This document shows, piece after piece, positions 34,314 through 43,400 of a DNA stretch of 47,939 nt (its first letter is position 1; each line of letters opens with the position of its first letter). The stretch comes from a virus. Both the position numbers and the translations under genes were made by a program. Under the pieces are notes generated by a model. It saw only the letters and a program-made list of their open reading frames with translations. It was not told the origin of the DNA and did no database searches. The DNA lies in the IMG/VR virus record IMGVR_UViG_3300030108_003593, positions 7,924-55,862 of that record; one strand, 5' to 3'.

Positions 34314-34751
34314 TCAGTATAGTTGTCCAAGCTTTTGAGCCATTGTGATAAGTTTTTCAGAAACAGTTTGTAATTGTTTATGTGTTCGTTTCCAATATTG
34401 TCGAGAATCAACATTCATCTCTTTTTTCAAACGAACATTCATAGCAATAACTCTATCGAGTTCCTTTATGGCGTCTCTTATCTCCTTTACTGATTGTCCA
34501 ATTTTTACTTTAGGAGTTCTATCAGGATCGTTTTTATATGTATAATATCGATTTTCTGCTAACTCATAACCACCAGAAACTTTTACCATTTTCTTTTTCT
34601 TCTTTTTCTCATCACCCTTTTTAGTAAAAGCGTATGGAGTTCTTGGTGGTCCTTCTCCACCATCAAGAGCACCAGTAGTAGATGCTTCGGCTAACTCTTG
34701 TCTTATAAGTTCTCTTATTATTTCTTTTAATTTACTTAGAGGAAACGACAT
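34314..34751 (-). CDS. Head-region protein with STTGALDGGEGPP module (145 aa)
   Basis: Start MSFPLSKLKEIIRELIRQEL; the first 20 bases overlap the end of the upstream gene. The N-terminal amphipathic helix ends in L20-A21-E22 before ASTTGALDGGEGPPRTPYAF. That segment is one I recognise as recurring in marine T4-like phage head proteins. The helix plus L-A-E resembles a longer capsid-targeting leader. A Lys run (KKGDEKKKKKK) follows, then a helical C-terminal domain (VKEIRDAIKELDRVIAMNVRLKKEM...YWKRTHKQLQTVSEKL). Probably core or packaged; no enzyme motif seen. Confidence 0.6.
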   Translation of the reverse strand: MSFPLSKLKEIIRELIRQELAEASTTGALDGGEGPPRTPYAFTKKGDEKKKKKKMVKVSGGYELAENRYYTYKNDPDRTPKVKIGQSVKEIRDAIKELDRVIAMNVRLKKEMNVDSRQYWKRTHKQLQTVSEKLITMAQKLGQLY

Positions 34752-35604
34752 CTTTTATCTCTTTGACTAATTGATACCATCTCATCAAAGAAACAACTTG
34801 ACTATCCTTTACGACACCACCACTATTTAGTTTTTCTAATAATTTGGAGGCCTCAGAGAGTTTTATTTTTACAATCTTGTCGTCTACTTTAGATATGTTG
34901 TCCTTTATATATTTTTTGATACTGACAACTTCTTTGGATATGAACTCTTTCAATGTACCTGTGTTTGCAACATTGTTGATGTACATTTTGAGTAATTTTC
35001 TTTGACTTTCATCTAAACCATTATATTTCTTATTGAAGTTATCAACTAATACTTTATAGGTTAGTAGTCTTACATCCTCATTCTGTTCTTTGAATTCTTT
35101 AAGTTTTTCACTTTCAAATTTTTTAGTGACTTTTTTAGATGTTATATTTTCTATTATTACAGATTTTGAACTAATGATATCATTTATAGTAGCACTATCC
35201 TCACTTCTTGTCTCAAATAATTTATAAATAGAAGCATATAGTTTATAATTTGGTATAGTGGTTTTGAAAAAATCTGTAGGATTATAGTTTTCTCTTATCT
35301 TTTTGATAAGATTATACTTTTCATTTCTCAATTTTGAATTGGAAATTTTCTTACGAGCAGTCAATGTCAATTCAATCAATTGTTCTGCCTTAGTAACTGA
35401 CTTATACTTTGTTTCAGAAAGTAATTTTATCAAGTCTAATTCCTTCCCCATAGATGTGTTCTTGGAAAAAAATTCTTTAACAAGAGAAACAGATGCAGAC
35501 TTATTGTTATCCTTACCCTCAAGGATATCTGCGGTAATTTGTCTTGTTAGTAACTCGAATAATATTCCTGTATTTTTGATTTTATTATGTTTTATTTTTG
35601 ACAT
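34732..35604 (-). CDS. Conserved phage protein after the portal gene (290 aa)
   Basis: Start MSKIKHNKIKNTGILFELLT, GAGGA before the ATG. All-helical and Lys-rich: GILFELLTRQITADILEGK, VSLVKEFFSKNTSM, LIELTLTARKKISNSKLRNEKYNLIKKIRENYN, then LPNYKLYASIYKLF-like helices. The N-terminal pattern KHNKxxNTxxLxExLxRxxT is shared with proteins in the same place in other marine myoviruses, as far as I recall. No catalytic residues or membrane segment. The protein may serve in portal or core assembly, by position only. Confidence 0.6.
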   Translation of the reverse strand: MSKIKHNKIKNTGILFELLTRQITADILEGKDNNKSASVSLVKEFFSKNTSMGKELDLIKLLSETKYKSVTKAEQLIELTLTARKKISNSKLRNEKYNLIKKIRENYNPTDFFKTTIPNYKLYASIYKLFETRSEDSATINDIISSKSVIIENITSKKVTKKFESEKLKEFKEQNEDVRLLTYKVLVDNFNKKYNGLDESQRKLLKMYINNVANTGTLKEFISKEVVSIKKYIKDNISKVDDKIVKIKLSEASKLLEKLNSGGVVKDSQVVSLMRWYQLVKEIKDVVSSK

Positions 35605-35639
35605 TTTGTCCTCGTTCTAATCACTAACTTCTTGGTTGA

Positions 35640-35650
35640 TAATAAATATA
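35640..35650 (-). promoter_or_regulatory. Putative late promoter motif (TATATTTATTA)
   Basis: Recurrent motif 35 bases upstream of the 290-aa gene, in the 72-base gap after the portal gene. Confidence 0.45.
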
Positions 35651-35676
35651 TGAAAGTATAAAAAACTACAAATAAT

Positions 35677-37539
35677 CTACTTATCTATCTTCATTTCATC
35701 AATATCTTTATCATACTCTGTTTGAGTGTCGTTCAACTCCTCATTCAATACTGATATTGACTTTCCTTTGTACTTTTTCATATTCTTTTCCATTGCATCA
35801 AAGTGTGCAAGAGCTAGTGGACTACCACCTCTGAACTCTCCATCCCTTCCTCTTTGATACTTACCAGTAGAATTCTTTTCATAATCTCTTTTACCAAGTG
35901 GGTCTCTACCACGAGCACTTCCATCCTTACCATACTTAGGGCCCTCTTCAGGTCTTCCACCTTCTTCTTCTGGTTTTAAATCTTTATCCAAATCACGAGC
36001 ATCAAATTCTAACTCACGACCTGTTCTTCCCATTGCTAAATCTGCGGGAGTTCCTTGTGATTGACCACTTTTTGCTGGGTCATTACCCTCATTTTCAATC
36101 TGAGATTGTCTAAAGGCATTGAATTTATCAAATATCATCTCGTCATTCATTTTAGATATTTCTGCATCTGTAAATCCAAAAACATTTTTATATATCCAAA
36201 GTGAAGATACCAAATTATCTCTTTTTGCAGTTTCTGCCAATCCTAATTTAGTATTCCATAATTCAAGTTTTTCTTGTTCATATATTGTAGATGGATTAGT
36301 TAGACCCAACTCAAAATTTACAAGGTCTTTATCTTGATAACCTTGTGCATATAAATGAACAATTGCAATCTTAGTCAATTCACTAACTACAATTCTCTGT
36401 ATTCTCTCGATGGTACGAGCAAATCTAACATCTTCGGCAGCTAATGTTGCCTTACTACCAACCTCTTCCTCATATCCAAGATATGCTTTTGGTACTCTCA
36501 ATGCAGCTAATAGTTTATTTTTCAAATATTCTATATCATCTATTGCATTGAATTCAAGACCAGGTAGATTTTCTAATTGTGTACCACTATCTCCACCACG
36601 AACTGGTAGATAAAAATCTTCTGTTAGGTTTTGCATATTATATTTTAGATTATACTCACCAGTTGCCTCATCAATAACAGGTGCCTTTTTCATCTTGTTG
36701 ATGATTCTTTGCATATAGTTATCAACTTCTGCAGGTGGAATATTTCCTATATCAATTTTGAATATTCTCTTTTCTGGTGCTCTCATAATACGATGTATCA
36801 ACATAGCATCTTCCATCAATGTAACTTGTTTCCATATCTGTCTTGCCTGTTCAATCATAGACTTTCCATATGGTAGATAATTTGAATCTGATAACATTCT
36901 AAAATGTGCTACTTCATAATTTTCAAATTCTTCTTTTGCAGCATTGTTTTGATGTCGTTGGTCTGTTGATTCCAAGATAAATTTTACATACTCAGGATTT
37001 TCTGGATCATCACCCTCAACACGAGTGATATCGTAAGCAGACATTGGGATAACATTTGTTATACCATACTTTTCATTGATTTCTAATTTCAAAAAGAAGT
37101 CACCATACTTCACCATATTACGAACCCACGGCCATAAATTGAATTCTATATTCAGTATGTCATAAAATAGGTTATGTAAAATATCTTTCAAATCATTATT
37201 ATCAGAAGTAATGTTTAGTACATCACCATACTCTGATTTCATTGTTGATTCATCTGCATATATGTCAAGTGCAGAAGCAATAATTGGGTCTACATCCATA
37301 GCCTCATAATCTCTGAACAACCCAAGTCTTTGAGTCTTCTGATATAATGAATAATTATATCCACTTGTACCAGCATATGATGTGTATAATTTTGTATATC
37401 TATCAACAAGACTTGCTTTTGGATTAGTCTGAATTCTTGATGTATCAGTAACCTTTAACTTTCTACCACCAACATTTCTTACGATAACATTGGAAGAAAA
37501 AAGTCTTCTTAGTCTTGTGTATATATTTTTATCTGCCAT
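35677..37539 (-). CDS. gp20: Portal protein (T4 gp20 homologue)
   Basis: 620 residues (T4 gp20 is 524), start MADKNIYTRLRRLFSSNVIV, GAGG before the ATG. Family signatures: GLFRDYEAMDVDPIIASALDIYADEST near residue 90, WPWVRNMVKYGDFFLKLEI, a clip/stem region with VPAYxx-like MSAYDITRVEGD, and KLLAALRVPKAYLGYEEEVGSKATLAAEDVRFARTIERIQRIV near residue 370. The portal dodecamer sits at one vertex, starts prohead assembly and is the DNA channel for packaging. The last 130 residues are a Gly/Asp/Arg-rich low-complexity tail (RGRDPLGKRDYEKNSTGKYQRG) absent from T4, which accounts for the extra length. Confidence 0.95.
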   Translation of the reverse strand: MADKNIYTRLRRLFSSNVIVRNVGGRKLKVTDTSRIQTNPKASLVDRYTKLYTSYAGTSGYNYSLYQKTQRLGLFRDYEAMDVDPIIASALDIYADESTMKSEYGDVLNITSDNNDLKDILHNLFYDILNIEFNLWPWVRNMVKYGDFFLKLEINEKYGITNVIPMSAYDITRVEGDDPENPEYVKFILESTDQRHQNNAAKEEFENYEVAHFRMLSDSNYLPYGKSMIEQARQIWKQVTLMEDAMLIHRIMRAPEKRIFKIDIGNIPPAEVDNYMQRIINKMKKAPVIDEATGEYNLKYNMQNLTEDFYLPVRGGDSGTQLENLPGLEFNAIDDIEYLKNKLLAALRVPKAYLGYEEEVGSKATLAAEDVRFARTIERIQRIVVSELTKIAIVHLYAQGYQDKDLVNFELGLTNPSTIYEQEKLELWNTKLGLAETAKRDNLVSSLWIYKNVFGFTDAEISKMNDEMIFDKFNAFRQSQIENEGNDPAKSGQSQGTPADLAMGRTGRELEFDARDLDKDLKPEEEGGRPEEGPKYGKDGSARGRDPLGKRDYEKNSTGKYQRGRDGEFRGGSPLALAHFDAMEKNMKKYKGKSISVLNEELNDTQTEYDKDIDEMKIDK

Positions 37540-37548
37540 AATTTAACC

Positions 37549-39120
37549 TCAAAGTAGCCAATCTAATTTTTCTGTTTCCTTTCCTACATTCATATTCCAA
37601 GAGTCATTCTGATTTGTATTGTTAGAATAAACTCCCTCATTAGAACTAAAGTAAGAAAGTGATTTTTTTGTCAATTCAATTCCCTCTTGTCTTAGACGAA
37701 GAGCAGTTTCACGAACCCAAAGTCCAATAGCCAAACTCATTACTAAATCATCATTATATCCACCCATAGCTTCGGCTTTCTGTCCATTATATATAAATAC
37801 AAACAATTCATCAATTAATCGATTAGAATGTACAATTACTGACTTTTCTCTAAAAAATTCCTCTAATTTAGAAATTACCAATGGTCTTGTCTTCATAGTC
37901 ATAGAAAAACCAGGTACCATTTGTCTTTCTGAACGATTTATTTTATTATTTATTGTATTTAGTGTATCCACATATTGTAAATCTTTACTCATATAAAACA
38001 GATTATCGTATTGTCTGTCTATACATTGTTGTATTGCAGCCCAACCAATTGATGCATTCTCAATAATTAGTAAGGCATTGTTGTACTCTGTTGATATATT
38101 TACCAACATATTACCAAAATCTTTGGGAGACACTTTTCCTTTATATTCACCAACTTGTTCTACCTTTTCCACATCAATGATATGAAATGCACTATAGTCT
38201 TGACCATCACCACGACTAACATCAGCACATACTATATAGTCTTTTGTATAATTTGGAGGCTCCCATATCCAAATATTACTATCAATTCCTCTTTTCTCCA
38301 TAGGTTCTCTAACCGTAGTATTTCTACATTCCTCTAAAAGTACACCATCAACCACAGATTGACCAGAAGTAATAAAGTCACAATCACACTCTTGTGCAGC
38401 TAATGAAGGACCTAACAATCCATCTTGTTCTCTTCTCCAACTTTCATCTCTATCAGGATGTACAGTCCAATGAAGTTTGATAAAGTTAAATTTATTAGTA
38501 CCAGCCTCTGCATCTGCCCAAGTTCTATGAAACCAATTTCCAACACCATTTGGTGTAGATAGTGCGATACATTGTCCACCAGTCGATAATGTCTGTTGTG
38601 CTGCAGCCCATATTGTGTCAATCTTATCTATGAATGCCGCCTCATCAAGTATCAATAATGATAGAGCTTCTGAACGACCTGCCTCACCACTACTTGCTAC
38701 TGCTTTTATTTGTGAACCATTTTTATATCGTAATGATAACTTATTATCCTCAACACACATATTCTTCAACCAAGATGGTAGATTTGCATGCATCACTCGT
38801 ACTTTAGTAACAAGGTTTTTTGCAGTATCTTGTTTGGTAGCAATTACCAATATATTTTTATCTTGATGAAATGTCATCATCCATAATGAATATCCAGCAA
38901 CAAGAGTTGAAATACCCAACTGACGAGCTTTTAGAACGACATTATAATCATTTTGTTCAAACTCTTGAATTGATTTTTCTTGAAATGGATATAGATGAAA
39001 TGGTATCTTACCTCTCAATGGGTGTTGAATAACACAATATTTTTTTAAAAAGTATACAGGATTTTGTGCAGATTTTAGGTATTCTTCCCGAATTACTTTT
39101 TTTAGTCTTTCGGGTTTCAT
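37549..39120 (-). CDS. gp17: Terminase large subunit (T4 gp17 homologue)
   Basis: 523 residues from the ATG at 39118-39120 (MKPERLKKVI), which overlaps the upstream stop as TAATG; the longer frame begins at a TTG within the upstream gene. ATPase domain: adenine-binding YPFQEKSI, Walker A variant K64-ARQLGIST72, Walker B LLILDE (155-160) and coupling motif LSTP (187-190). RNase-H-like nuclease: D300 in CADVSRGDGQDYS, E354 in LIIENASIG and D457/D458 in GYNDDLVMS. It pumps DNA through the portal and cuts the concatemer. T4 gp17 is 610 aa. No small terminase (gp16) gene is recognisable in the window. Confidence 0.96.
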   Translation of the reverse strand: MKPERLKKVIREEYLKSAQNPVYFLKKYCVIQHPLRGKIPFHLYPFQEKSIQEFEQNDYNVVLKARQLGISTLVAGYSLWMMTFHQDKNILVIATKQDTAKNLVTKVRVMHANLPSWLKNMCVEDNKLSLRYKNGSQIKAVASSGEAGRSEALSLLILDEAAFIDKIDTIWAAAQQTLSTGGQCIALSTPNGVGNWFHRTWADAEAGTNKFNFIKLHWTVHPDRDESWRREQDGLLGPSLAAQECDCDFITSGQSVVDGVLLEECRNTTVREPMEKRGIDSNIWIWEPPNYTKDYIVCADVSRGDGQDYSAFHIIDVEKVEQVGEYKGKVSPKDFGNMLVNISTEYNNALLIIENASIGWAAIQQCIDRQYDNLFYMSKDLQYVDTLNTINNKINRSERQMVPGFSMTMKTRPLVISKLEEFFREKSVIVHSNRLIDELFVFIYNGQKAEAMGGYNDDLVMSLAIGLWVRETALRLRQEGIELTKKSLSYFSSNEGVYSNNTNQNDSWNMNVGKETEKLDWLL

Positions 39121-39536
39121 TACAGCTTTCCGAATATAAAACCTATAACCAACCAAAGGTATTGATTTTCATACCATTTTGGTTCTACTAATTTTACCAA
39201 TTTTTCATTTGCCTCATCACGAGATTTCAATAAACCAATTTGTTTTTTCTGAGCAACTAACATTAGAGAATCAACATTAGTTTGTTCTTCTAATTTTACC
39301 ACTAAAGTTTCACAATCACTAATAGTAACTTTTTGAGATTCTATCAATGAATCTGCTTTTGATAATTTAGATTCCCATTGTGCATCACGAGCTTTCAACA
39401 TTTCTAATGCTTCATCATAAGTAAATGTCTTTGGTGTCTTTCCATCTTTCTTTATTTCTTGACCATCAACAATTGTTAGGACAAAAAAAGATATTATAAA
39501 GTATTTGATTATTTTTATACTAAAGTAATTTTTCAT
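39120..39536 (-). CDS. Membrane-anchored coiled-coil protein, possible spanin (138 aa)
   Basis: Start MKNYFSIKIIKYFIISFFVLTIVDGQE: a signal-like hydrophobic segment (residues 9-23) with a possible cleavage after VDG. Then about 90 residues of charged coiled coil (DEALEMLKARDAQWESKLSKADSLIE...) and a C-terminal hydrophobic segment (YLWLVIGFIFGKL). A periplasmic coiled coil with membrane ends is the topology of a unimolecular spanin, but the lipobox cysteine is absent, so this remains tentative. No Shine-Dalgarno sequence precedes the ATG, and a promoter-like motif almost touches it. The stop is coupled (TAATG) to terminase. Confidence 0.6.
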   Translation of the reverse strand: MKNYFSIKIIKYFIISFFVLTIVDGQEIKKDGKTPKTFTYDEALEMLKARDAQWESKLSKADSLIESQKVTISDCETLVVKLEEQTNVDSLMLVAQKKQIGLLKSRDEANEKLVKLVEPKWYENQYLWLVIGFIFGKL

Positions 39537-39538
39537 AA

Positions 39539-39549
39539 ATATAAATATA
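39539..39549 (-). promoter_or_regulatory. Promoter-motif-like site next to a start codon (TATATTTATAT)
   Basis: Only two bases upstream of the ATG of the 138-aa gene. If it is a true promoter the mRNA would be leaderless or start inside the gene, so it may be a chance AT-rich match. Confidence 0.2.
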
Positions 39550-39553
39550 TAGT

Positions 39554-39859
39554 TTATTTACTAAACTTCCTTAAAAATTCTTCCGCAGATTCCACTTCAT
39601 CATTATCATATATTTCTTGTAGTTTCTGAGTTTTTTTCTTGGAATTAGTAAGTTTTCGTTTTATATTACCAATTTCTCTTTTGGATGAAGTTTTAGCCTT
39701 CTCCAATTCTTTGATTTGTTTTTCAACTTTTTTCTCTTCTTTCTTATTTTGGTCAATAACTTTTTTCAGTTTCTTTACCTCTTTACTTTTGGCCTGAGAA
39801 GCTGCAAATAGTCCACCAACTACACCAAGAAATCCAAGTATAAGTTTCCAAAATTTCAT
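39554..39859 (-). CDS. Small membrane coiled-coil protein, possible inner-membrane spanin (101 aa)
   Basis: I chose the ATG at 39857-39859 (MKFWKLILGFLGVVGGLF), preceded by AAGGAG at good spacing, over an upstream start that overlaps the previous gene. One N-terminal membrane segment (residues 5-22) is followed by a long Lys/Glu coiled coil (KEVKKLKKVIDQNKKEEKKVEKQIKELEKAK...) to the end. This is the topology of an i-spanin (Rz type): short cytoplasmic start, one membrane helix, periplasmic coiled coil. The next gene is also membrane plus coiled coil. Function is inferred from topology only. Confidence 0.65.
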   Translation of the reverse strand: MKFWKLILGFLGVVGGLFAASQAKSKEVKKLKKVIDQNKKEEKKVEKQIKELEKAKTSSKREIGNIKRKLTNSKKKTQKLQEIYDNDEVESAEEFLRKFSK

Positions 39860-39860
39860 T

Positions 39861-40433
39861 TTATTCTCCTTGATTATAAATATCTTTGAGTTCTTTTTCA
39901 ATCTTTTCCAACTCTTTTTGAAACTCTTCTATTGCCTCACCACCTACTTTTGGTCTATCTATATTATCTTCCCACTTTTCTTCATCAATAACACGAGTAT
40001 CTATGGCAGTTTGGTTTAAAAATTTTAATGGAGATTGAGTTATCCACTCCTCTACAGATTGTATTTGGTCTTTTAGAAATGCCTTTTTATTCTCAAGTAC
40101 CTTTGTTTTTTCCCATTCGTCATATTTTCCTTCCACACGAAGTTTGTGTTCAAAGTCTATCTGACAATCAAAACAATGACCATATAATCTCCACATTTTA
40201 TTATCAAGTCTTTTTTTCATCACAACATCACACTTAGGACAAAACATTGGCATTCTTACCTCTTTCATTATGTCTGTTAGTGGACTTTCGATATCACCTT
40301 TTGGTTGTTTCTTTCCCTCATAACCAACTTGTATAGTCTTTTCAACCTCTTCTCCTGCAAGAATAGATTTCATAGCTTTCATTTGCTTGGCTCTCTCCTT
40401 GAGAGAAGCATCCATCATTGGATTTTTACTCAT
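39861..40433 (-). CDS. Zinc-ribbon phage protein of unknown function (190 aa)
   Basis: Start MSKNPMMDASLKERAKQMKA, GAGG before the ATG. Two CxxC pairs at C65/C68 (FCPKCD) and C87/C90 (HCFDCQ) make a four-cysteine zinc ribbon. It is followed by a helix (DFEHKLRVEGKYDEWEKTKVLENKKAFLKDQIQS) and a charged C-terminal coiled coil. Proteins with this CPKC-CFDC-EHKLRVEGKY arrangement occur near the terminase in marine T4-like phages as I recall. The role is not established; zinc ribbons often bind nucleic acid, so packaging or late transcription are options. Confidence 0.65.
   Translation of the reverse strand: MSKNPMMDASLKERAKQMKAMKSILAGEEVEKTIQVGYEGKKQPKGDIESPLTDIMKEVRMPMFCPKCDVVMKKRLDNKMWRLYGHCFDCQIDFEHKLRVEGKYDEWEKTKVLENKKAFLKDQIQSVEEWITQSPLKFLNQTAIDTRVIDEEKWEDNIDRPKVGGEAIEEFQKELEKIEKELKDIYNQGE
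39874..39884 (-). promoter_or_regulatory. Putative late promoter motif (GATATTTATAA)
   Basis: Perfect copy of the recurrent motif, 14 bases upstream of the 101-aa membrane protein. It lies in the coding end of the zinc-ribbon gene, just before the AAGGAG site. Confidence 0.45.
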
Positions 40434-40446
40434 AATAACCTCTTCA

Positions 40447-43400
40447 TTAAAAGTACATTAGTCCCGTAATCTGATTGATTGGGGCAAATGCACCTGTTAG
40501 TTTGTATGTATTTCCGTTATATTTAAAAACAAGTCCCTCTGTTGGAACTACTGCACCCAAACCACCAATGGCATTTAGTTTCTCCATTTGTGCTTTTAGT
40601 GTATTTAATTTCTTTAGGTCTCCACCTTTTTTCACTACATTGATTGCCTTTTCAACTTGTTTCTTGACATTCTGTACTGAAGCTTTAGGGTTTACTGCCA
40701 AGAATCCACTCAAGTTCTTTAGTATTTCTGCACCAACTTCAAACAATAAAGTTTCAAATGGTTTCATATTTTGTTTTACCATTTTTGAGTGGTCTTGTTT
40801 GTCGGTACTCAACACCCAATCTAAAAATTTAGGATGTTCTTTTAGGTCTCTTTTTATCATCGGTATTGTGTAACTCTTATCAAAAAATGCCCATCTCTTC
40901 ATTAGTGCATATACAACATTATCAGGTGGATTTGGATAATCAGTTTGGTTTGCACCATTGAGTATCCACTCTAACCAATAGTGTTGATGATAAACTGACA
41001 ATTTATCACTATCAGATAGTTTATATTGATTTCTCAATCTGTCTAATTTAGCAAAAAAGTAAGCTCTTTGTTTTGAGTAATCTTGTGATTTAGTCATCTT
41101 CAATACATTTGGTCCTCTAATACTAAACTTCTTACCGATATTAGCACCAATTTGTTTTATCATTCCTGCCAATATTCTACCACTACCTGGTACTTCACCA
41201 ATTGCCTCTCCACCTTTGTACTTTAGTGCTCCGTGAAAGACAATTATTGGTGCATCATAATTTATCACATTAGCTGATGCTGGATACATAACTTCTAAAT
41301 TCATATAATTGTTACCATCATCAAATATCTTTTTCTTTTGTGCATCAGTTAATTTACCGATGGACTTACTCAAGTCATCAAGTGCATATGAGAAAGCTTT
41401 TTCAATATTACCTCTACCTTTAAATTTTGCTTTTATAGAACCAACTGATGCACCACCTCGTTTTATATCTCCTTTATTTCTAGCAACTACGAGATTCTTA
41501 CCTTTCCAACTTATCATTAGATTTTGACCATCTAATTTTTCTTGTACTCCAGATTCAGCATCAAGTTTACCTTGTAACCCTAAATCAATAATATTTTTTA
41601 TATCCCCAAATGTCAAATTTTTATCATCAAAGGGATGTGCCATATGTCCGTATGCACCACCCATAAGTAATAACTCTTTTCCTTTATAATCTTCGTTAGA
41701 TAATACTTCAACTATCTCCTTAGTATAAATATCAAGTTGTTCATCCAAACCCAAATAAAAATCAATCTCAGATTCTATCACACCATCTACTTTTTGACCA
41801 CCAACACCTTTGTTTTCAGTTCCAATAAATTTTAGAATTTTCATTCCCATAGTATTTGCTAATTCTTTCATATATGAAATGTGTTTTGGAAATGGATTAT
41901 CAGAACTTGCATAGTTCTTAGTATTTTGATTTACAGTTCTTCCAAATGTTACCGTTGGTGTTCTTTCATATTCATATGTAAAGTCGTTTTCCATAACATC
42001 TTTTTTATCAATCAAATGTCCAATTACCTCAAATCCTGCCAATATATTGGCGTGTTTTGGTGAAACTCTTTCGTAATCATCATATGATTTGAAAAAGTCA
42101 TATAGTCCCTCATCTGATAAATTTGGAACACTTACAGAACCTTCTTTCATCAAAAATTCTTTTATTTTTTTATCTGGTATTATATGGTCTACAAGTCCTT
42201 TGAACTTATTAGTTAGCATCTTATAAATACCCTCATCATAATATCCAAATAATTTTTTGAAAACTTTTGGTCTTTCCGAATCTTTTATCTTAGAAGAACC
42301 CAATACTTTTCTCATTGTAGTACCTGATATTTCCATACCAGCAATTTTCATACTAACATGCGGTGCAGTCAAGAAATATCCGTGTTCTTCAAATCCCTTT
42401 AGATTACCCCTATGTTTTTTATAATCTTGAAAATATCCCAATGAACCATCTTTCTTTCGACCACCTGCTAATCTACCTGCATCTTTTTCACCAAATATAT
42501 AAACTACTGCAGTTGTTTTTGGGTCAAATTTAGATAAAAGATTATTTGCAACTAATGGTGATTTTTCTTTTATGACTTTATTGGGTGATATTCCCATTTT
42601 AGCCATATGTCTAATTTTTTCTTTGTAATTCAATGGATGTCTTGGTGGTTTCTTGATATCACTTGTAGTTATATATGCATCATCTGTTTTTGATTGTAAC
42701 CACTCAAATGTTTTTTTATGATGTGGGCCAAATGGTTGAAACCTACCACCATACACACCAATTACTTTTTTTATTTTATTTTCATTTAAGGCGTTTTTCT
42801 CATTTTCCATACCTAAATATACATCATTTTCACTATATAAGTCAAGCTTTTTTTCATTCATTTTTTTGTAACCACTACCATATGGAACAGAAGTATGTCC
42901 TTTCTTTTTCATCTTCTTTACCATCTTACGACTTGGTGATGGTATTCCAATTTCGTTTTTCTTTTTAGTCTTCTCTTTCATCTGATTGATGTATTTTCTA
43001 TAAACTCCTGCAGCACTTTTCTTTCCCATCTCCTTTGCTCTTTGTTCCATAGCAACTGCTGCTTGTATTTTATGAGCGTGAGATTTACCACTACTCTTTA
43101 TTTTATTTACAGATTTTTCTGCGTCCTTTACGGTTGCAAATTTCAATCCGTGTATTGTACCTTTTGGATTCTCGTCTGTATATAAATCTGAATGATTTGG
43201 TGAGTTTCTATGTTGTCCTTTCTTACGAGGTTTTCTATCTGCCTCATTCTTTATACAATTAGGATATCTCTTACCAAACAATATTTTTGTCTTACGAGTA
43301 GGATGTATTTTATATCCTTTCCAACATTTTTCACATAGACATTCCCCACAATATGATTCACCTATAACATCATATCCTATGAGTGCCATTGCCAAATCTC

